A DNA stretch of 64,000 nt from Paraburkholderia fungorum (GTDB lineage: Bacteria; Pseudomonadota; Gammaproteobacteria; Burkholderiales; Burkholderiaceae). This document shows, one piece after another, positions 25,330 through 34,485 of this stretch. The DNA is taken from positions 434,001-498,000 of the forward strand of contig NZ_CADFGE010000004.1 in assembly GCF_902833645.1 (NCBI RefSeq). The letters run 5' to 3'. Position 1 is the stretch's first letter; every line of letters begins with the position of its first letter. The position numbers and the translations under genes are program-made. The notes under the pieces are model-generated. The model did not search any database. It was not told the origin of the DNA and saw nothing but the letters and a program-made list of their open reading frames with translations.

Positions 25330-25335
25330 GGGTGT

Positions 25336-25650
25336 ATGGCGATTATCCCGGACAAGCAGGACAGCACCGTACTGGAGCGGCAGGAGAAAAAGCTCAAGCC
25401 GCCATCCATGTACAAGGTGGTGCTGCTGAATGACGACTTCACGCCAATGGAATTTGTCGTGATGATCGTGCAGGAGTATTTCAATAAAGATCGTGAAACC
25501 GCAACGCAGGTCATGTTGAAGGTGCATCGCGAGGGCAGGGGAGTTTGTGGGGTCTATACGCGGGACATCGCGTCGACCAAAGTCGAGCAAGTCGTTACCC
25601 ACGCACGGCAGGCCGGGCATCCGCTGCAGTGTGTGATGGAGGAAGCATGA
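25336..25650 (+). CDS. clpS: ATP-dependent Clp protease adaptor ClpS
   Basis: A 104-residue adaptor that binds N-degron substrates and delivers them to ClpA in ClpAP. The flexible N-terminal 25 residues precede the folded core: YKVVLLNDDFTPMEFVVMIV (NDDFTPM is the N-degron pocket signature), then VMLKVHREGRGVCGVYTRDIA. Its last codons overlap the clpA start by 4 bp (ATGA), so the two proteins are translationally coupled. There is no ribosome site, but a -10 box sits 7 bases upstream, implying a leaderless transcript. Confidence 0.96.
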   Translation: MAIIPDKQDSTVLERQEKKLKPPSMYKVVLLNDDFTPMEFVVMIVQEYFNKDRETATQVMLKVHREGRGVCGVYTRDIASTKVEQVVTHARQAGHPLQCVMEEA

Positions 25651-27944
25651 TTGCCCAGGAACTGGAAGTCAGCCTGCACATGGCGTTCATGGAAGCACGC
25701 CAGGCGCGGCACGAGTTCATAACGGTCGAACACCTGTTATTGGCTCTGTTGGATAACCCAACGGCGGCCGAGGTGTTGCGTGCATGCGCGGCCAATATCG
25801 AGGATCTGCGCCAGAACCTGCGCAACTTCATTCATGACAACACGCCGACCGTGCCCGGCACGGACGACGTCGACACGCAGCCCACGCTGGGTTTCCAGCG
25901 TGTGATCCAGCGTGCCATCATGCATGTTCAGTCCACCTCGAATGGCAAGAAGGAAGTGACCGGCGCGAACGTGCTGGTGGCGATCTTCGGCGAGAAGGAT
26001 TCGCATGCGGTGTACTACCTGCAGCAGCAGGGCGTGACGCGGCTGGATGTGGTGAATTTCATCTCGCATGGCATTGCGAAGACCAGCAGCACGGACGCCG
26101 CGAAAGCGAGCGACGCGAATGCCGAGTCCGACGAAGCCGCCGCGCAGAAGGAAACCCCGCTCGCCCAGTTCACGCAGAACCTGAACCAGATGGCGAAAGA
26201 CGGTCGCATCGATCCGCTGATCGGGCGCGAGTCGGAAGTCGAGCGCGTCGTGCAGGTGTTGTGCCGCCGTCGCAAGAATAATCCGCTGCTGGTCGGTGAG
26301 GCCGGTGTGGGTAAGACCGCGATTGCCGAAGGTCTCGCGTGGCGCATTACGCGCGGCGAAGTGCCGGACATTCTGGCGGATGCGCAGGTGTATTCGCTTG
26401 ATATGGGCGCGCTGCTCGCCGGCACCAAGTATCGCGGCGACTTCGAACAGCGCCTGAAGACGGTCCTGAAGGAACTGAAGGAACGTCCGCACGCCATTCT
26501 GTTCATCGACGAAATTCATACGCTGATCGGCGCGGGCGCCGCGTCGGGCGGTACGCTCGATGCGTCGAATCTGTTGAAGCCGGCGTTGTCGTCGGGCACG
26601 CTCAAGTGTATCGGCGCGACCACCTTCACGGAATATCGCGGCATCTTCGAAAAAGACGCGGCCCTGTCGCGTCGTTTCCAGAAAGTCGACGTGACGGAGC
26701 CCAGCGTCGAGCAGACGGTGGCGATCCTGCGCGGTCTGAAGTCGCGTTTCGAGGAGCATCATGGCGTGAAGTACTCGTCGGGTGCGCTGTCGGCGGCGGC
26801 TGAGTTGTCGGCGCGCTTCATCACGGATCGTCATTTGCCGGACAAGGCGATCGACGTGATCGACGAAGCCGGCGCGGCGCAACGCATCCTGCCGAAGTCG
26901 AAGCAGAAGAAGACGATCGGCAAGAACGAGATCGAAGAAATCATCTCGAAGATTGCTCGCGTGCCGCCGCAAAGCGTGTCGCAAGACGATCGCAGCAAGC
27001 TGCAAACGCTCGATCGCGATCTGAAGAGCGTGGTTTTCGGGCAAGACCCGGCCATCGACGCGCTGTCGGCCGCGATCAAGATGGCGCGTGCGGGTCTCGG
27101 CAAGCTGGACAAGCCGATCGGCGCGTTCCTGTTCTCCGGCCCCACGGGCGTCGGCAAGACGGAAGTGGCGAAGCAACTGGCGTTCACGCTGGGGATCGAG
27201 TTGATCCGCTTCGACATGTCGGAATATATGGAGCGTCATGCGGTGAGCCGGTTGATCGGCGCGCCGCCGGGCTATGTCGGTTTCGATCAGGGCGGTCTGC
27301 TGACCGAAGCGGTGACGAAGAAGCCGCATTGCGTGCTGCTGCTCGACGAAATCGAGAAGGCGCATCCGGACATCTACAACGTGCTGCTGCAGGTGATGGA
27401 CCATGGCACGCTGACGGACAACAACGGCCGCAAGGCGGATTTCCGCAACGTCATCATTATCATGACGACGAACGCGGGCGCCGAGGCCATGGGCAAGTCG
27501 GTGATCGGCTTCACGAATCGTCGGGAAACCGGCGACGAAATGGTCGACATCAAGCGCATGTTCACGCCGGAGTTCCGTAACCGTCTGGACGCCACGATCA
27601 GCTTCCGTGCGCTCGATGAGGAAATCATCATGCGTGTGGTCGACAAGTTCCTGATGCAACTGGAAGATCAGTTGCACGAGAAGAAGGTCGATGCGCTCTT
27701 TACCGACGCGCTGCGCAAGCATCTCGCCAAGCACGGTTTCGATCCGTTGATGGGCGCGCGGCCGATGCAGCGTCTGATCCAGGACACGATCCGTCGTGCA
27801 CTGGCCGACGAACTGCTGTTCGGCAAGCTGATGAGCGGTGGCCGTGTGTCGGTCGACGTCGATGCGGAAGACAAGGTGCAGTTGACCTTCGACGAACATC
27901 CGGCGCCGCGCAATCCGAATCCGGAAGCAGTCGAAGTCGAGTAA
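25647..27944 (+). CDS. clpA: ATP-dependent Clp protease ATP-binding subunit ClpA
   Basis: A 765-residue AAA+ unfoldase that threads ClpS-delivered and other substrates into ClpP. Residues 1-140 are the double Clp N-domain (ISLH-type helices, ARHEFITVEHLLLALL). The first AAA+ module has Walker A GEAGVGKTA and Walker B HAILFIDEIHTLIGAGAASGG; the second has Walker A GPTGVGKTE and VLLLDEIEKAHPDIYN. The start is the ATG within the clpS stop, with GGAGGAAGC before it. Length matches E. coli ClpA. It ends at a terminator shared with the convergent dut. Confidence 0.97.
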   Translation: MIAQELEVSLHMAFMEARQARHEFITVEHLLLALLDNPTAAEVLRACAANIEDLRQNLRNFIHDNTPTVPGTDDVDTQPTLGFQRVIQRAIMHVQSTSNGKKEVTGANVLVAIFGEKDSHAVYYLQQQGVTRLDVVNFISHGIAKTSSTDAAKASDANAESDEAAAQKETPLAQFTQNLNQMAKDGRIDPLIGRESEVERVVQVLCRRRKNNPLLVGEAGVGKTAIAEGLAWRITRGEVPDILADAQVYSLDMGALLAGTKYRGDFEQRLKTVLKELKERPHAILFIDEIHTLIGAGAASGGTLDASNLLKPALSSGTLKCIGATTFTEYRGIFEKDAALSRRFQKVDVTEPSVEQTVAILRGLKSRFEEHHGVKYSSGALSAAAELSARFITDRHLPDKAIDVIDEAGAAQRILPKSKQKKTIGKNEIEEIISKIARVPPQSVSQDDRSKLQTLDRDLKSVVFGQDPAIDALSAAIKMARAGLGKLDKPIGAFLFSGPTGVGKTEVAKQLAFTLGIELIRFDMSEYMERHAVSRLIGAPPGYVGFDQGGLLTEAVTKKPHCVLLLDEIEKAHPDIYNVLLQVMDHGTLTDNNGRKADFRNVIIIMTTNAGAEAMGKSVIGFTNRRETGDEMVDIKRMFTPEFRNRLDATISFRALDEEIIMRVVDKFLMQLEDQLHEKKVDALFTDALRKHLAKHGFDPLMGARPMQRLIQDTIRRALADELLFGKLMSGGRVSVDVDAEDKVQLTFDEHPAPRNPNPEAVEVE

Positions 27945-27968
27945 GTTTCAGGCGTTACAGAGGCAGGC

Positions 27969-28006
27969 AAAAAAACGGCGCGGGTTCGATCCCACGCCGT
28001 TTTTTT
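27969..28006. terminator. Bidirectional intrinsic terminator between clpA and dut
   Basis: The stem AAAAACGGCG-C-GGG with CCC-A-CGCCGTTTTT (27971-28005, one internal mismatch) is flanked by an A-run on the left and seven T on the right, serving both converging genes. Confidence 0.9.
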
Positions 28007-28029
28007 ATGTCTGTTCGAAGGGGCTTCGA

Positions 28030-28476
28030 CTAGTGCTTGCCCGTGCTGCCGAACCCGCCCGCACCACGCTCGCTGCTTTCGAAATCGTCGACGATATTGA
28101 ACTCGGCCTGGACCACCGGCACGATCACGAGTTGCGCGAGGCGCTCCATCGGATTCAGCACGAACGTGGTCTCGCCGCGGTTCCACGTCGAGATCATCAG
28201 TTGACCCTGGTAATCCGAATCGATCAGGCCGACCAGATTGCCCAGTACGATCCCATGCTTATGGCCAAGACCCGAACGCGGCAGAATCAACGCTGCGTAG
28301 CCCGGATCGCCGACGTGAATCGCCAGACCTGTGGGCACCAGCGCGGTTTCGCCCGGCTTCAGCGTCAACGGTTCGTCGAGACAGGCACGCAGGTCGAGGC
28401 CCGCGCTGCCGGTGGTGGCGTACGCCGGGAGTTGATCGCGCATGCGCGCATCGAGAATCTTCAGGTCGAGTTTCAT
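28030..28476 (-). CDS. dut: Deoxyuridine 5'-triphosphate nucleotidohydrolase
   Basis: A 148-residue trimeric dUTPase that hydrolyses dUTP to dUMP, keeping uracil out of DNA and feeding thymidylate synthesis. All five conserved motifs are visible: AGLDLRA, PRSGLGHKHG, GLIDSDYQG, ERLAQLV and the C-terminal arm RGAGGFGSTG. The start at 28476 gives the standard length; the frame runs on to 28542 inside the upstream gene. It is the last gene of a leftward block, 13 bp after the LLM oxidoreductase gene. Confidence 0.96.
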   Translation of the reverse strand: MKLDLKILDARMRDQLPAYATTGSAGLDLRACLDEPLTLKPGETALVPTGLAIHVGDPGYAALILPRSGLGHKHGIVLGNLVGLIDSDYQGQLMISTWNRGETTFVLNPMERLAQLVIVPVVQAEFNIVDDFESSERGAGGFGSTGKH

Positions 28477-28489
28477 GCAGGTTCGAAGG

Positions 28490-29509
28490 TTAGGGAGTGG
28501 AGGCCGGGCGTCCAAGCTGGAACGCGTCGGCGAGAAGTTCATAGGAGCGCAGCCGGGCGCGATAGCTGCCGGCTACGGTGAGCACGATCAATTCGTCGGC
28601 TTGGAACTGCGCCTGCAAGTCGTGCAGCCGCTCCGTGACGGTTTCAGGCGTGCCGATGATACTGCGCGGTTTCTCACGGTCGATGACGAGACGCTCGCGT
28701 TCGCCGTATTCCTGAGCGAGGCCTTGTTCGACGGTGGGAATCGGTGCGTTCAGACCGTATGCCATTTGCACGCGGCGCAGGTCGACGGCCTTTTCCAGAT
28801 CGGCCGCTTCCTGCTCGGTGTCCGCGCAGATCACGAATACGGCGGCGGCCAGATACGGCTGCTGCGCCTCCAGGCTGGGTTTGAAACGATCGCGATAGGC
28901 ATGCGCCACCTGGTGTCCGAAATGCGCGTTGATGAAATGCGCGAACGCAAAGCGGATCCCGAGTTGTGCCGCCAGCAAGCCGCCGAATTCACTCGAACCG
29001 AGCATCCACAGTTGCGGGCGCGTGGCGATCTGCGGTTGCAGCAACACGCCGTGCGCGAGGTGATCCTCGGGCAAGCTGCCATGCATCAGGCCGCCCAGAT
29101 CGGCAACCTGCTGCGGGAAAATGTCGCCACGATTGTAGGCGCCGGCCGCGACCGCCTGAGCGGTGCGCATGTCGCCACCGGGCGCGCGTCCCACGCCCAG
29201 ATCGATGCGATTGGGAAACAGCGCCTCGAGCATCATGAATTGCTCGGCGACCTTGAACGGGCTGTAGTACGGCAGCATCACGCCGCCGGAGCCCATGCGT
29301 ATGCGTTTGGTGACGCTGCCGAGGCGCGCCAGCATCACCTCGGGGCATGGGTTCGACACGCCGCGCAAGCCGTGATGTTCGGCGCACCAGTAGCGCGTGT
29401 AGCCGAGATCGTCAGCCAGTTGCGCGAGTTCGACGGTGGCGGCGATGGCGTCCGCCACTGAGTGCCCGTCGATCACGGGCGTTTGATCGAGCACGGAAAG
29501 TAGCGTCAT
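28490..29509 (-). CDS. LLM-class (luciferase-like) flavin-dependent oxidoreductase
   Basis: A 339-residue TIM-barrel enzyme of the bacterial luciferase superfamily, in the MsnO8/LuxAB-like one-component group. Conserved segments are LAQLADDLGYTRYWCAEHHG near residue 35, RIRMGSGGVMLPYYSPFKVAEQF, RIDLGVGRAPGGD, and the C-terminal IIGTPETVTERLHDLQAQFQADELIV. These proteins oxidise substrates with reduced FMN or F420; with the EHHG and SGGVMLP motifs, FMN is likelier. GGAG lies about 11 bases before the ATG. It sits in the coaBC-dut block, 13 bp before dut. Substrate unknown. Confidence 0.9.
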   Translation of the reverse strand: MTLLSVLDQTPVIDGHSVADAIAATVELAQLADDLGYTRYWCAEHHGLRGVSNPCPEVMLARLGSVTKRIRMGSGGVMLPYYSPFKVAEQFMMLEALFPNRIDLGVGRAPGGDMRTAQAVAAGAYNRGDIFPQQVADLGGLMHGSLPEDHLAHGVLLQPQIATRPQLWMLGSSEFGGLLAAQLGIRFAFAHFINAHFGHQVAHAYRDRFKPSLEAQQPYLAAAVFVICADTEQEAADLEKAVDLRRVQMAYGLNAPIPTVEQGLAQEYGERERLVIDREKPRSIIGTPETVTERLHDLQAQFQADELIVLTVAGSYRARLRSYELLADAFQLGRPASTP

Positions 29510-29591
29510 GTCAGTACTGCTCCAGATACAGATAACTTGCTGCGCAGAAGTTGCTCGCGGTGAAGCCGGCGTGCGCCGCCCGCGAGCGGCC

Positions 29592-30806
29592 TTAGCGGAT
29601 CAGACTTGTGTCGGGCAGACGCCTCGCAATTTCCACGATCAAGGCTCGCGCGAGCGTCTGCTTGTCGGCGCGCGGCAGCTTGGTTGAACCCCCTGCTTCG
29701 AACAGGATGACCTCGTTGTCGTCGAGACCGAACGTCAGCGGGCCGAGGTTGCCGATCAGCAGCGGTACGTTCTTGCGCACGCGCTTTTCTTCGCCATGCA
29801 CTTCGAGATCGCCGCTTTCCGCAGCAAAGCCGACGGCGAAAGGCGGATGCGGCAGCTTGGCCACCGACGCCAGAATGTCCGGATTCTCGACGAATGTGAA
29901 GGTGGGCAGTGCGCGATCGGCGGTCTTCTTGATCTTCTGTTCGCTGGCGTGATCGACGCGCCAGTCGGCCACCGCGGCCACGCCGATAAAGATGTCGGCG
30001 TCTGCCACTGAGCGCATCACCGCGTCGTGCATTTGCTGCGCGGTTTGCACGTCTTCGCGGAACACGCCCCACGGTGTTTCCAGCGCGACGGGGCCGGCGA
30101 TCAGATGCACCTCGGCGCCCGCTTGCTGCGCGGCGCGCGCCAGTGCAAAGCCCATTTTGCCGCTCGAACGATTGGTGATGCCGCGCACCGGATCGAGCGG
30201 CTCGAAGGTCGGGCCGGCGGTCAGCAACACGCGACGGCCGGACAGGATCTTGGGCGAGAAGAACGACGCGATTGCTTCGAACGTGGCGGCTGCTTCCAGC
30301 ATGCGCCCGTCGCCGATTTCGCCGCACGCTTGCGGACCCGAATCGGGGCCGAGCACTTCGATGCCGTCCGCGCGCAGTTGCGCAACGTTGCGTTGGGTCG
30401 CCGGGTTTTGCCACATCTGCCGGTTCATCGCCGGCACGACCAGCAGCGGACAATCGCGCGCGACACAGAGCGTCGAGAGCAGATCGTCGGCCATGCCGTG
30501 CGCCAGTTTGGCGAGGAAGTCAGTCGAGGCGGGCGCGATGACGATCGCGTCGGCTTCACGCGACAGATCGATGTGCGCCATATTGTTCGGCACGCGCCCG
30601 TCCCACTGACTTGTGTAGACGGGCCGGCCGGACAGCGCCTGCATCGTGACGGGGGTAATGAATTGGGTAGCCGCTTCGGTCATGACGACCTGGACCGTCG
30701 CGCCGGCCTTGGTCAACAGACGCGTGAGTTCGGCGATCTTGTAGCAGGCAATGCCGCCCGTCATGCCGAGGACGAGGTGTTTTCCTGCGAGTTCTGCGGT
30801 TGCCAA
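29592..30806 (-). CDS. coaBC: Bifunctional phosphopantothenoylcysteine decarboxylase/phosphopantothenate-cysteine ligase
   Basis: A 404-residue enzyme catalysing two consecutive steps of coenzyme A synthesis. Residues 1-185 are the FMN decarboxylase CoaC (MTGGIACYKIAELTR, the PAMNRQMW clamp, and GPQACGEIGDGRM with the catalytic Cys). Residues 190-404 are the CTP-dependent ligase CoaB (TAGPTFEPLDPVRGITNRSS, GVAAVADWRV, GFAAES). The start codon is TTG at 30806, supported by GGAGG seven bases upstream. It follows lspA in the same direction after 166 bp containing an 8-bp hairpin. Confidence 0.95.
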   Translation of the reverse strand: MATAELAGKHLVLGMTGGIACYKIAELTRLLTKAGATVQVVMTEAATQFITPVTMQALSGRPVYTSQWDGRVPNNMAHIDLSREADAIVIAPASTDFLAKLAHGMADDLLSTLCVARDCPLLVVPAMNRQMWQNPATQRNVAQLRADGIEVLGPDSGPQACGEIGDGRMLEAAATFEAIASFFSPKILSGRRVLLTAGPTFEPLDPVRGITNRSSGKMGFALARAAQQAGAEVHLIAGPVALETPWGVFREDVQTAQQMHDAVMRSVADADIFIGVAAVADWRVDHASEQKIKKTADRALPTFTFVENPDILASVAKLPHPPFAVGFAAESGDLEVHGEEKRVRKNVPLLIGNLGPLTFGLDDNEVILFEAGGSTKLPRADKQTLARALIVEIARRLPDTSLIR

Positions 30807-30839
30807 CGAAAGCCTCCGACAAAGCGTGGTGGCGGGCAG

Positions 30840-30858
30840 CGGTGCGGGTGCCGCACCG
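30840..30858 (-). terminator. Hairpin between lspA and coaBC
   Basis: A perfect 8-bp inverted repeat, CGGTGCGG (30840-30847) and CCGCACCG (30851-30858), with a 3-base loop, in the 166-bp gap after lspA. It has no U-tract and lies 34 bases before the coaBC start, so it may be an attenuator or RNA-stabilising hairpin rather than a full terminator. Confidence 0.35.
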
Positions 30859-30972
30859 TTGGCCGCCTACGAATCGGCGCGTAAGCGCTCATCTGAGCGC
30901 AAACCGAAGCCTCGGACGCAAGCGCCACATGAGCGTGGCTCAAGCCCCCAAGGCGGCGCTGATACGCGCCGT

Positions 30973-31479
30973 TTAGCGCGAGCCGCGTACGCGCCGCAAC
31001 TCGTCGAGCACGAGCAGGATCGCGCCGATCGTGATCGCGCTGTCGGCGAGATTGAACGCCGGCCAGTGCCATGCGCGCACGTGGAAATCGAGAAAGTCGA
31101 TCACGTGGCCGTACGCGAGCCGGTCGATCACATTGCCGAGCGCACCGCCGAGAATCAGCGAGAGCGCCGTGCAGAACATTTTCTGTCCGCCATGACGCTT
31201 GAGCAGATAGCAGATCACGAGCGCCGCAACCACGCCGAGCGCGGTGAAAGCCCAGCGCTGCCAGCCGCCCGCCATCGCGAGGAAGCTGAAGGCGGCGCCA
31301 CGGTTGTACACGAGGATCAGGTTGAAAAACGGCGTGACCTCATGCGGAACACCGTAGGCGAACACCTTCTGGATCGCGATCTTGGTGAGCTGATCGAACA
31401 GAATCACGATCAGCGCCACGCCAAGCCAAGGCGCCAGCGAGCTGTTTCCGGACGACGCTTTCGACACGGTTCTTGCCAT
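30973..31479 (-). CDS. lspA: Lipoprotein signal peptidase (signal peptidase II)
   Basis: A 168-residue inner-membrane aspartic protease that removes signal peptides from diacylglyceryl prolipoproteins. Four membrane segments are visible (for example LGVALIVILFDQLTKIAIQK and FTALGVVAALVICYLL). The catalytic aspartates are in GNVIDRLAYGHVIDFL and FNLADSAI; VYNRGAAFSFL is the conserved middle motif. The ATG shares one base with the ileS stop (TAATG), so translation is coupled. The ileS-lspA pairing is conserved in many proteobacteria. Confidence 0.96.
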   Translation of the reverse strand: MARTVSKASSGNSSLAPWLGVALIVILFDQLTKIAIQKVFAYGVPHEVTPFFNLILVYNRGAAFSFLAMAGGWQRWAFTALGVVAALVICYLLKRHGGQKMFCTALSLILGGALGNVIDRLAYGHVIDFLDFHVRAWHWPAFNLADSAITIGAILLVLDELRRVRGSR

Positions 31480-34316
31480 TATGCCGCGCTCCTCGTTTCG
31501 CCGTTGCCGAACAGATTGCTGAAGCAGCGGCCGCACAAGGTGGGGTGCTCGGCGTTGGCGCCGACGTCCGCGCGATAGTGCCAGCAGCGCTCGCACTTCA
31601 GATACTTCGAGGCGATCACTTCGACGCTTTCGTCCGCTTCGCTGTCGACCTTCACGACGTTCGCCGCCGACGTGATCAGCACAAACTTGAGGTCGTCGCC
31701 GAGGCTCGTGAGCGCGTCATAACGCGCGCCGCTCGCCCGAATTTCGACTTCCGCCTGCAGCGACGAGCCGATCAGGTTCGCAACGCGTGCTTCTTCCAAC
31801 GCCTTGGTCACGTCGCTGCGCGCGGCGCGCAGCAGCGTCCACTTGTCAAGCAGTTCACCGGCTTGCGGCACGGCCGGGAACGCGTGATACGTCTCGGTGA
31901 AGATCGTTTCGCTGTTCGGCTGGAACACCTTCCACGCTTCTTCGGCGGTGAACGACATGAACGGCGCCATCAGACGCAGCAGGCCGTGCGCGATGTGATA
32001 CAGCGCGGTCTGCGCCGAGCGGCGCGCGACGGAGTCTGCCGCCGTGGTGTACAGACGGTCTTTCAGCACGTCGAGATAGAAGCCGCCCAGGTCTTCCGAG
32101 CAGAACGTCTGCAGCTTGGCGACCACCGGGTGGAACTCGTACTTGTCGTAGTGCGAGAGGATGTCGTTCTGCAGATTCGCCGACAGCGCCACCGCGTAAC
32201 GATCGATCTCGAGCCAGTCTTCGACCGGCCGGGCGTGTTGCGCGAAGTCGAAGTCCGAGAGGTTCGCGAGCAGGAAGCGCAGCGTGTTGCGGATGCGGCG
32301 ATAGCTTTCCGTCACGCGCTTCAGGATTTCCTCGGAGATCGCCAGTTCGCCCGAGTAATCGGTCGAGGCAATCCACAGACGGATGATTTCCGCGCCGAGG
32401 CGGTTTGCCACCTCATGCGGGTCGATCCCGTTGCCGAGCGACTTGCTCATCTTGCGGCCTTCGCCGTCGACGGTGAAGCCGTGCGTGAGCAGCGCGTTGT
32501 ACGGCGGACGCCCGTCGAGCATCGACGCGGTCAGCAGCGACGAATGGAACCAGCCGCGATGCTGGTCCGAGCCTTCCAGATACAGGTCGGCCGGGAATTG
32601 CAGTTCGTCCTTATGCGAGCCGCGCAGCACGTGCCAATGCGTGGTGCCCGAATCGAACCAGACGTCGAGCGTGTCGCGGTTCTTTTCGTACATGTTGGCG
32701 TCGTCGCCGAGCAGTTCGCGCGGGTCTAGCGTTTGCCACGCTTCAATGCCGGCCTTCTCGACGCGTTGCGCGACTTCTTCAAGCAGCTCCAGCGTACGCG
32801 GATGCAGTTCGCCGGTTTCCTTGTGCACGAAGAACGCCATCGGCACGCCCCATTGGCGCTGACGCGACAGCGTCCAGTCCGGGCGATTCGCGATCATGCT
32901 GAACAGGCGCTGTTTGCCCCACGCCGGATAGAAGGCGGTGTTCTCGATGCCTTCGAGTGCGGTTTCGCGCAGCGTCTTGTCGGAGTCGTTCGGCTTCACA
33001 TCCATGCCGGCGAACCATTGCGAGGTTGCGCGGTAGATGATCGGCGTCTTGTGGCGCCAGCAATGCATGTAGCTGTGCCGGTAGTTCTCGGTGCGCATCA
33101 GCGAGCCGGCGGCCCGCAGGGCTTCGACGATCTGCGGATTGGCCGCCCAGATCGACAGGCCGCCGAACAGCGCGAGCGATTCGATGTAACGGCCGTCGCC
33201 CATCACCGGGTTGATGATGTCGGAATCGGCCATGCCGTGCGCCTTGCACGACACGAAGTCTTCCACGCCGTAGGCCGGCGACGAGTGGACGACGCCCGTA
33301 CCCGATTCAGTCGTCACGTAGTCGCCGAGATAAACCGGCGCCGTGCGCTTGTAGGCCGGATGCGCGGCCGCGAGCGGATGATTGAAGCGCAGATTGACGA
33401 GCTTCGCGCCCGGCGCGGTTGCGATGACCGTGCCTTCCAGTTCGTACTGTTTCAGGCACGCTTCCGCACGCTCTTCGGCGAGGATCAGCAAGCCGCGCGG
33501 CGTATCGACCAGCGCGTAGACGATTTCCGGATGCAGGTTCAGCGCCTGGTTGGCGGGGATGGTCCACGGCGTGGTGGTCCAGATCACGATGCCGCCTTCG
33601 TTGCGCGGCAGTGCTTTGAGGCCGAAGGCCTGCGCGGTCTTTTCCGGTTCGGCGAAGCTGAACAGCACGTCGATGGTCGGATCGGTCTTGTCCGCGTATT
33701 CGACTTCCGCTTCGGCCAGCGCCGAGCCGCAGTCGAAACACCAGTTGACCGGCTTCAGGCCGCGGAACACGTAGCCCTTTTCCATGATCTTCGCGAGCGC
33801 GCGGATTTCGCCGGCTTCGTTCGTGAAGTTCATCGTCTTGTACGGGTTGTCCCAGTCACCGAGCACGCCGAGACGGCGGAAGCCGACCTTCTGCTTTTCG
33901 ATCTGCTCGGTCGCGTAGGCGCGCGCCTTCTGCATCACTTCAGCGGCCGGCAGCGACTTGCCGAACTGCTTTTCGATCTGGATTTCGATCGGCATGCCGT
34001 GGCAATCCCAGCCCGGCACGTAGACCGCGTCGAAGCCCGCCATATTGCGCGCCTTGACGATCATATCCTTGAGAATCTTGTTCACCGCGTGGCCGAGGTG
34101 GATGTCGCCGTTCGCATACGGCGGCCCGTCGTGCAGGATGAACTTCTTGCGGCCCTTGGAAGCGGCGCGGATCTTCTCGTAGACCTTGCGTTCCTGCCAC
34201 TCCTTGACCCATTGCGGCTCGCGCTTGGGCAGGTCGCCACGCATCGGGAAGGGCGTGTCGAGCAGGTTGACCGGGTAGCGTGACTGCGGTTTCGAATCGG
34301 CTTTCTTGTTGCTCAT
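31479..34316 (-). CDS. ileS: Isoleucyl-tRNA synthetase
   Basis: A 945-residue class Ia synthetase charging tRNA-Ile, with an editing domain that removes mischarged valine. Seen: the HIGH motif as GDIHLGHAVN near residue 65, the editing CP1 insertion (VIWTTTPWTIPANQALNLHP), WFDSGTTHWHV, the KMSKS motif in RKMSKSLGNG, and a C-terminal zinc finger CERCWHYRADVGANAEHPTLC-GRC. The start at 34316 gives the normal N-terminus (MSNKKADSKPQSRYPVNLLD); the frame extends further without support. It follows ribF and precedes lspA with a one-base overlap. Confidence 0.97.
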   Translation of the reverse strand: MSNKKADSKPQSRYPVNLLDTPFPMRGDLPKREPQWVKEWQERKVYEKIRAASKGRKKFILHDGPPYANGDIHLGHAVNKILKDMIVKARNMAGFDAVYVPGWDCHGMPIEIQIEKQFGKSLPAAEVMQKARAYATEQIEKQKVGFRRLGVLGDWDNPYKTMNFTNEAGEIRALAKIMEKGYVFRGLKPVNWCFDCGSALAEAEVEYADKTDPTIDVLFSFAEPEKTAQAFGLKALPRNEGGIVIWTTTPWTIPANQALNLHPEIVYALVDTPRGLLILAEERAEACLKQYELEGTVIATAPGAKLVNLRFNHPLAAAHPAYKRTAPVYLGDYVTTESGTGVVHSSPAYGVEDFVSCKAHGMADSDIINPVMGDGRYIESLALFGGLSIWAANPQIVEALRAAGSLMRTENYRHSYMHCWRHKTPIIYRATSQWFAGMDVKPNDSDKTLRETALEGIENTAFYPAWGKQRLFSMIANRPDWTLSRQRQWGVPMAFFVHKETGELHPRTLELLEEVAQRVEKAGIEAWQTLDPRELLGDDANMYEKNRDTLDVWFDSGTTHWHVLRGSHKDELQFPADLYLEGSDQHRGWFHSSLLTASMLDGRPPYNALLTHGFTVDGEGRKMSKSLGNGIDPHEVANRLGAEIIRLWIASTDYSGELAISEEILKRVTESYRRIRNTLRFLLANLSDFDFAQHARPVEDWLEIDRYAVALSANLQNDILSHYDKYEFHPVVAKLQTFCSEDLGGFYLDVLKDRLYTTAADSVARRSAQTALYHIAHGLLRLMAPFMSFTAEEAWKVFQPNSETIFTETYHAFPAVPQAGELLDKWTLLRAARSDVTKALEEARVANLIGSSLQAEVEIRASGARYDALTSLGDDLKFVLITSAANVVKVDSEADESVEVIASKYLKCERCWHYRADVGANAEHPTLCGRCFSNLFGNGETRSAA

Positions 34317-34444
34317 GATGAGGTCGCGGTGAATTCTTTCTAAGCGCAGCGAGGCTGCGGTATGCGCACGAAGCGCAGGGCGTGGGGCGCGCCCGGCAGG
34401 CATGTCGCGTAATCCACGGACGCCCTTCGATGCGCGCAGCGGTG

Positions 34445-34478
34445 GGTACATGCAGCACTCAGCGCGCTTGCATGTACC
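34445..34478 (-). repeat. Perfect 10-bp inverted repeat between ribF and ileS
   Basis: GGTACATGCA (34445-34454) and TGCATGTACC (34469-34478) enclose a 14-base loop, 8 bases past the ribF stop. There is no U-tract. It could be a weak terminator, a processing site or a stabilising hairpin that sets the ribF to ileS expression ratio. Confidence 0.6.
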
Positions 34479-34485
34479 GCGGCGG

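Larger units (their letters stand above)
24780..25335. other. Intergenic region between divergent cspA and clpS
   Basis: 556 bp holding the cspA promoter and its leader of about 130 nt on the minus side (24780-24912) and the clpS promoter on the plus side. The middle part (about 24960-25290) shows no gene. A 6-bp inverted repeat, GACAGG/CCTGTC, at 25295-25314 overlaps the clpS promoter and could be an operator. Confidence 0.6.
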
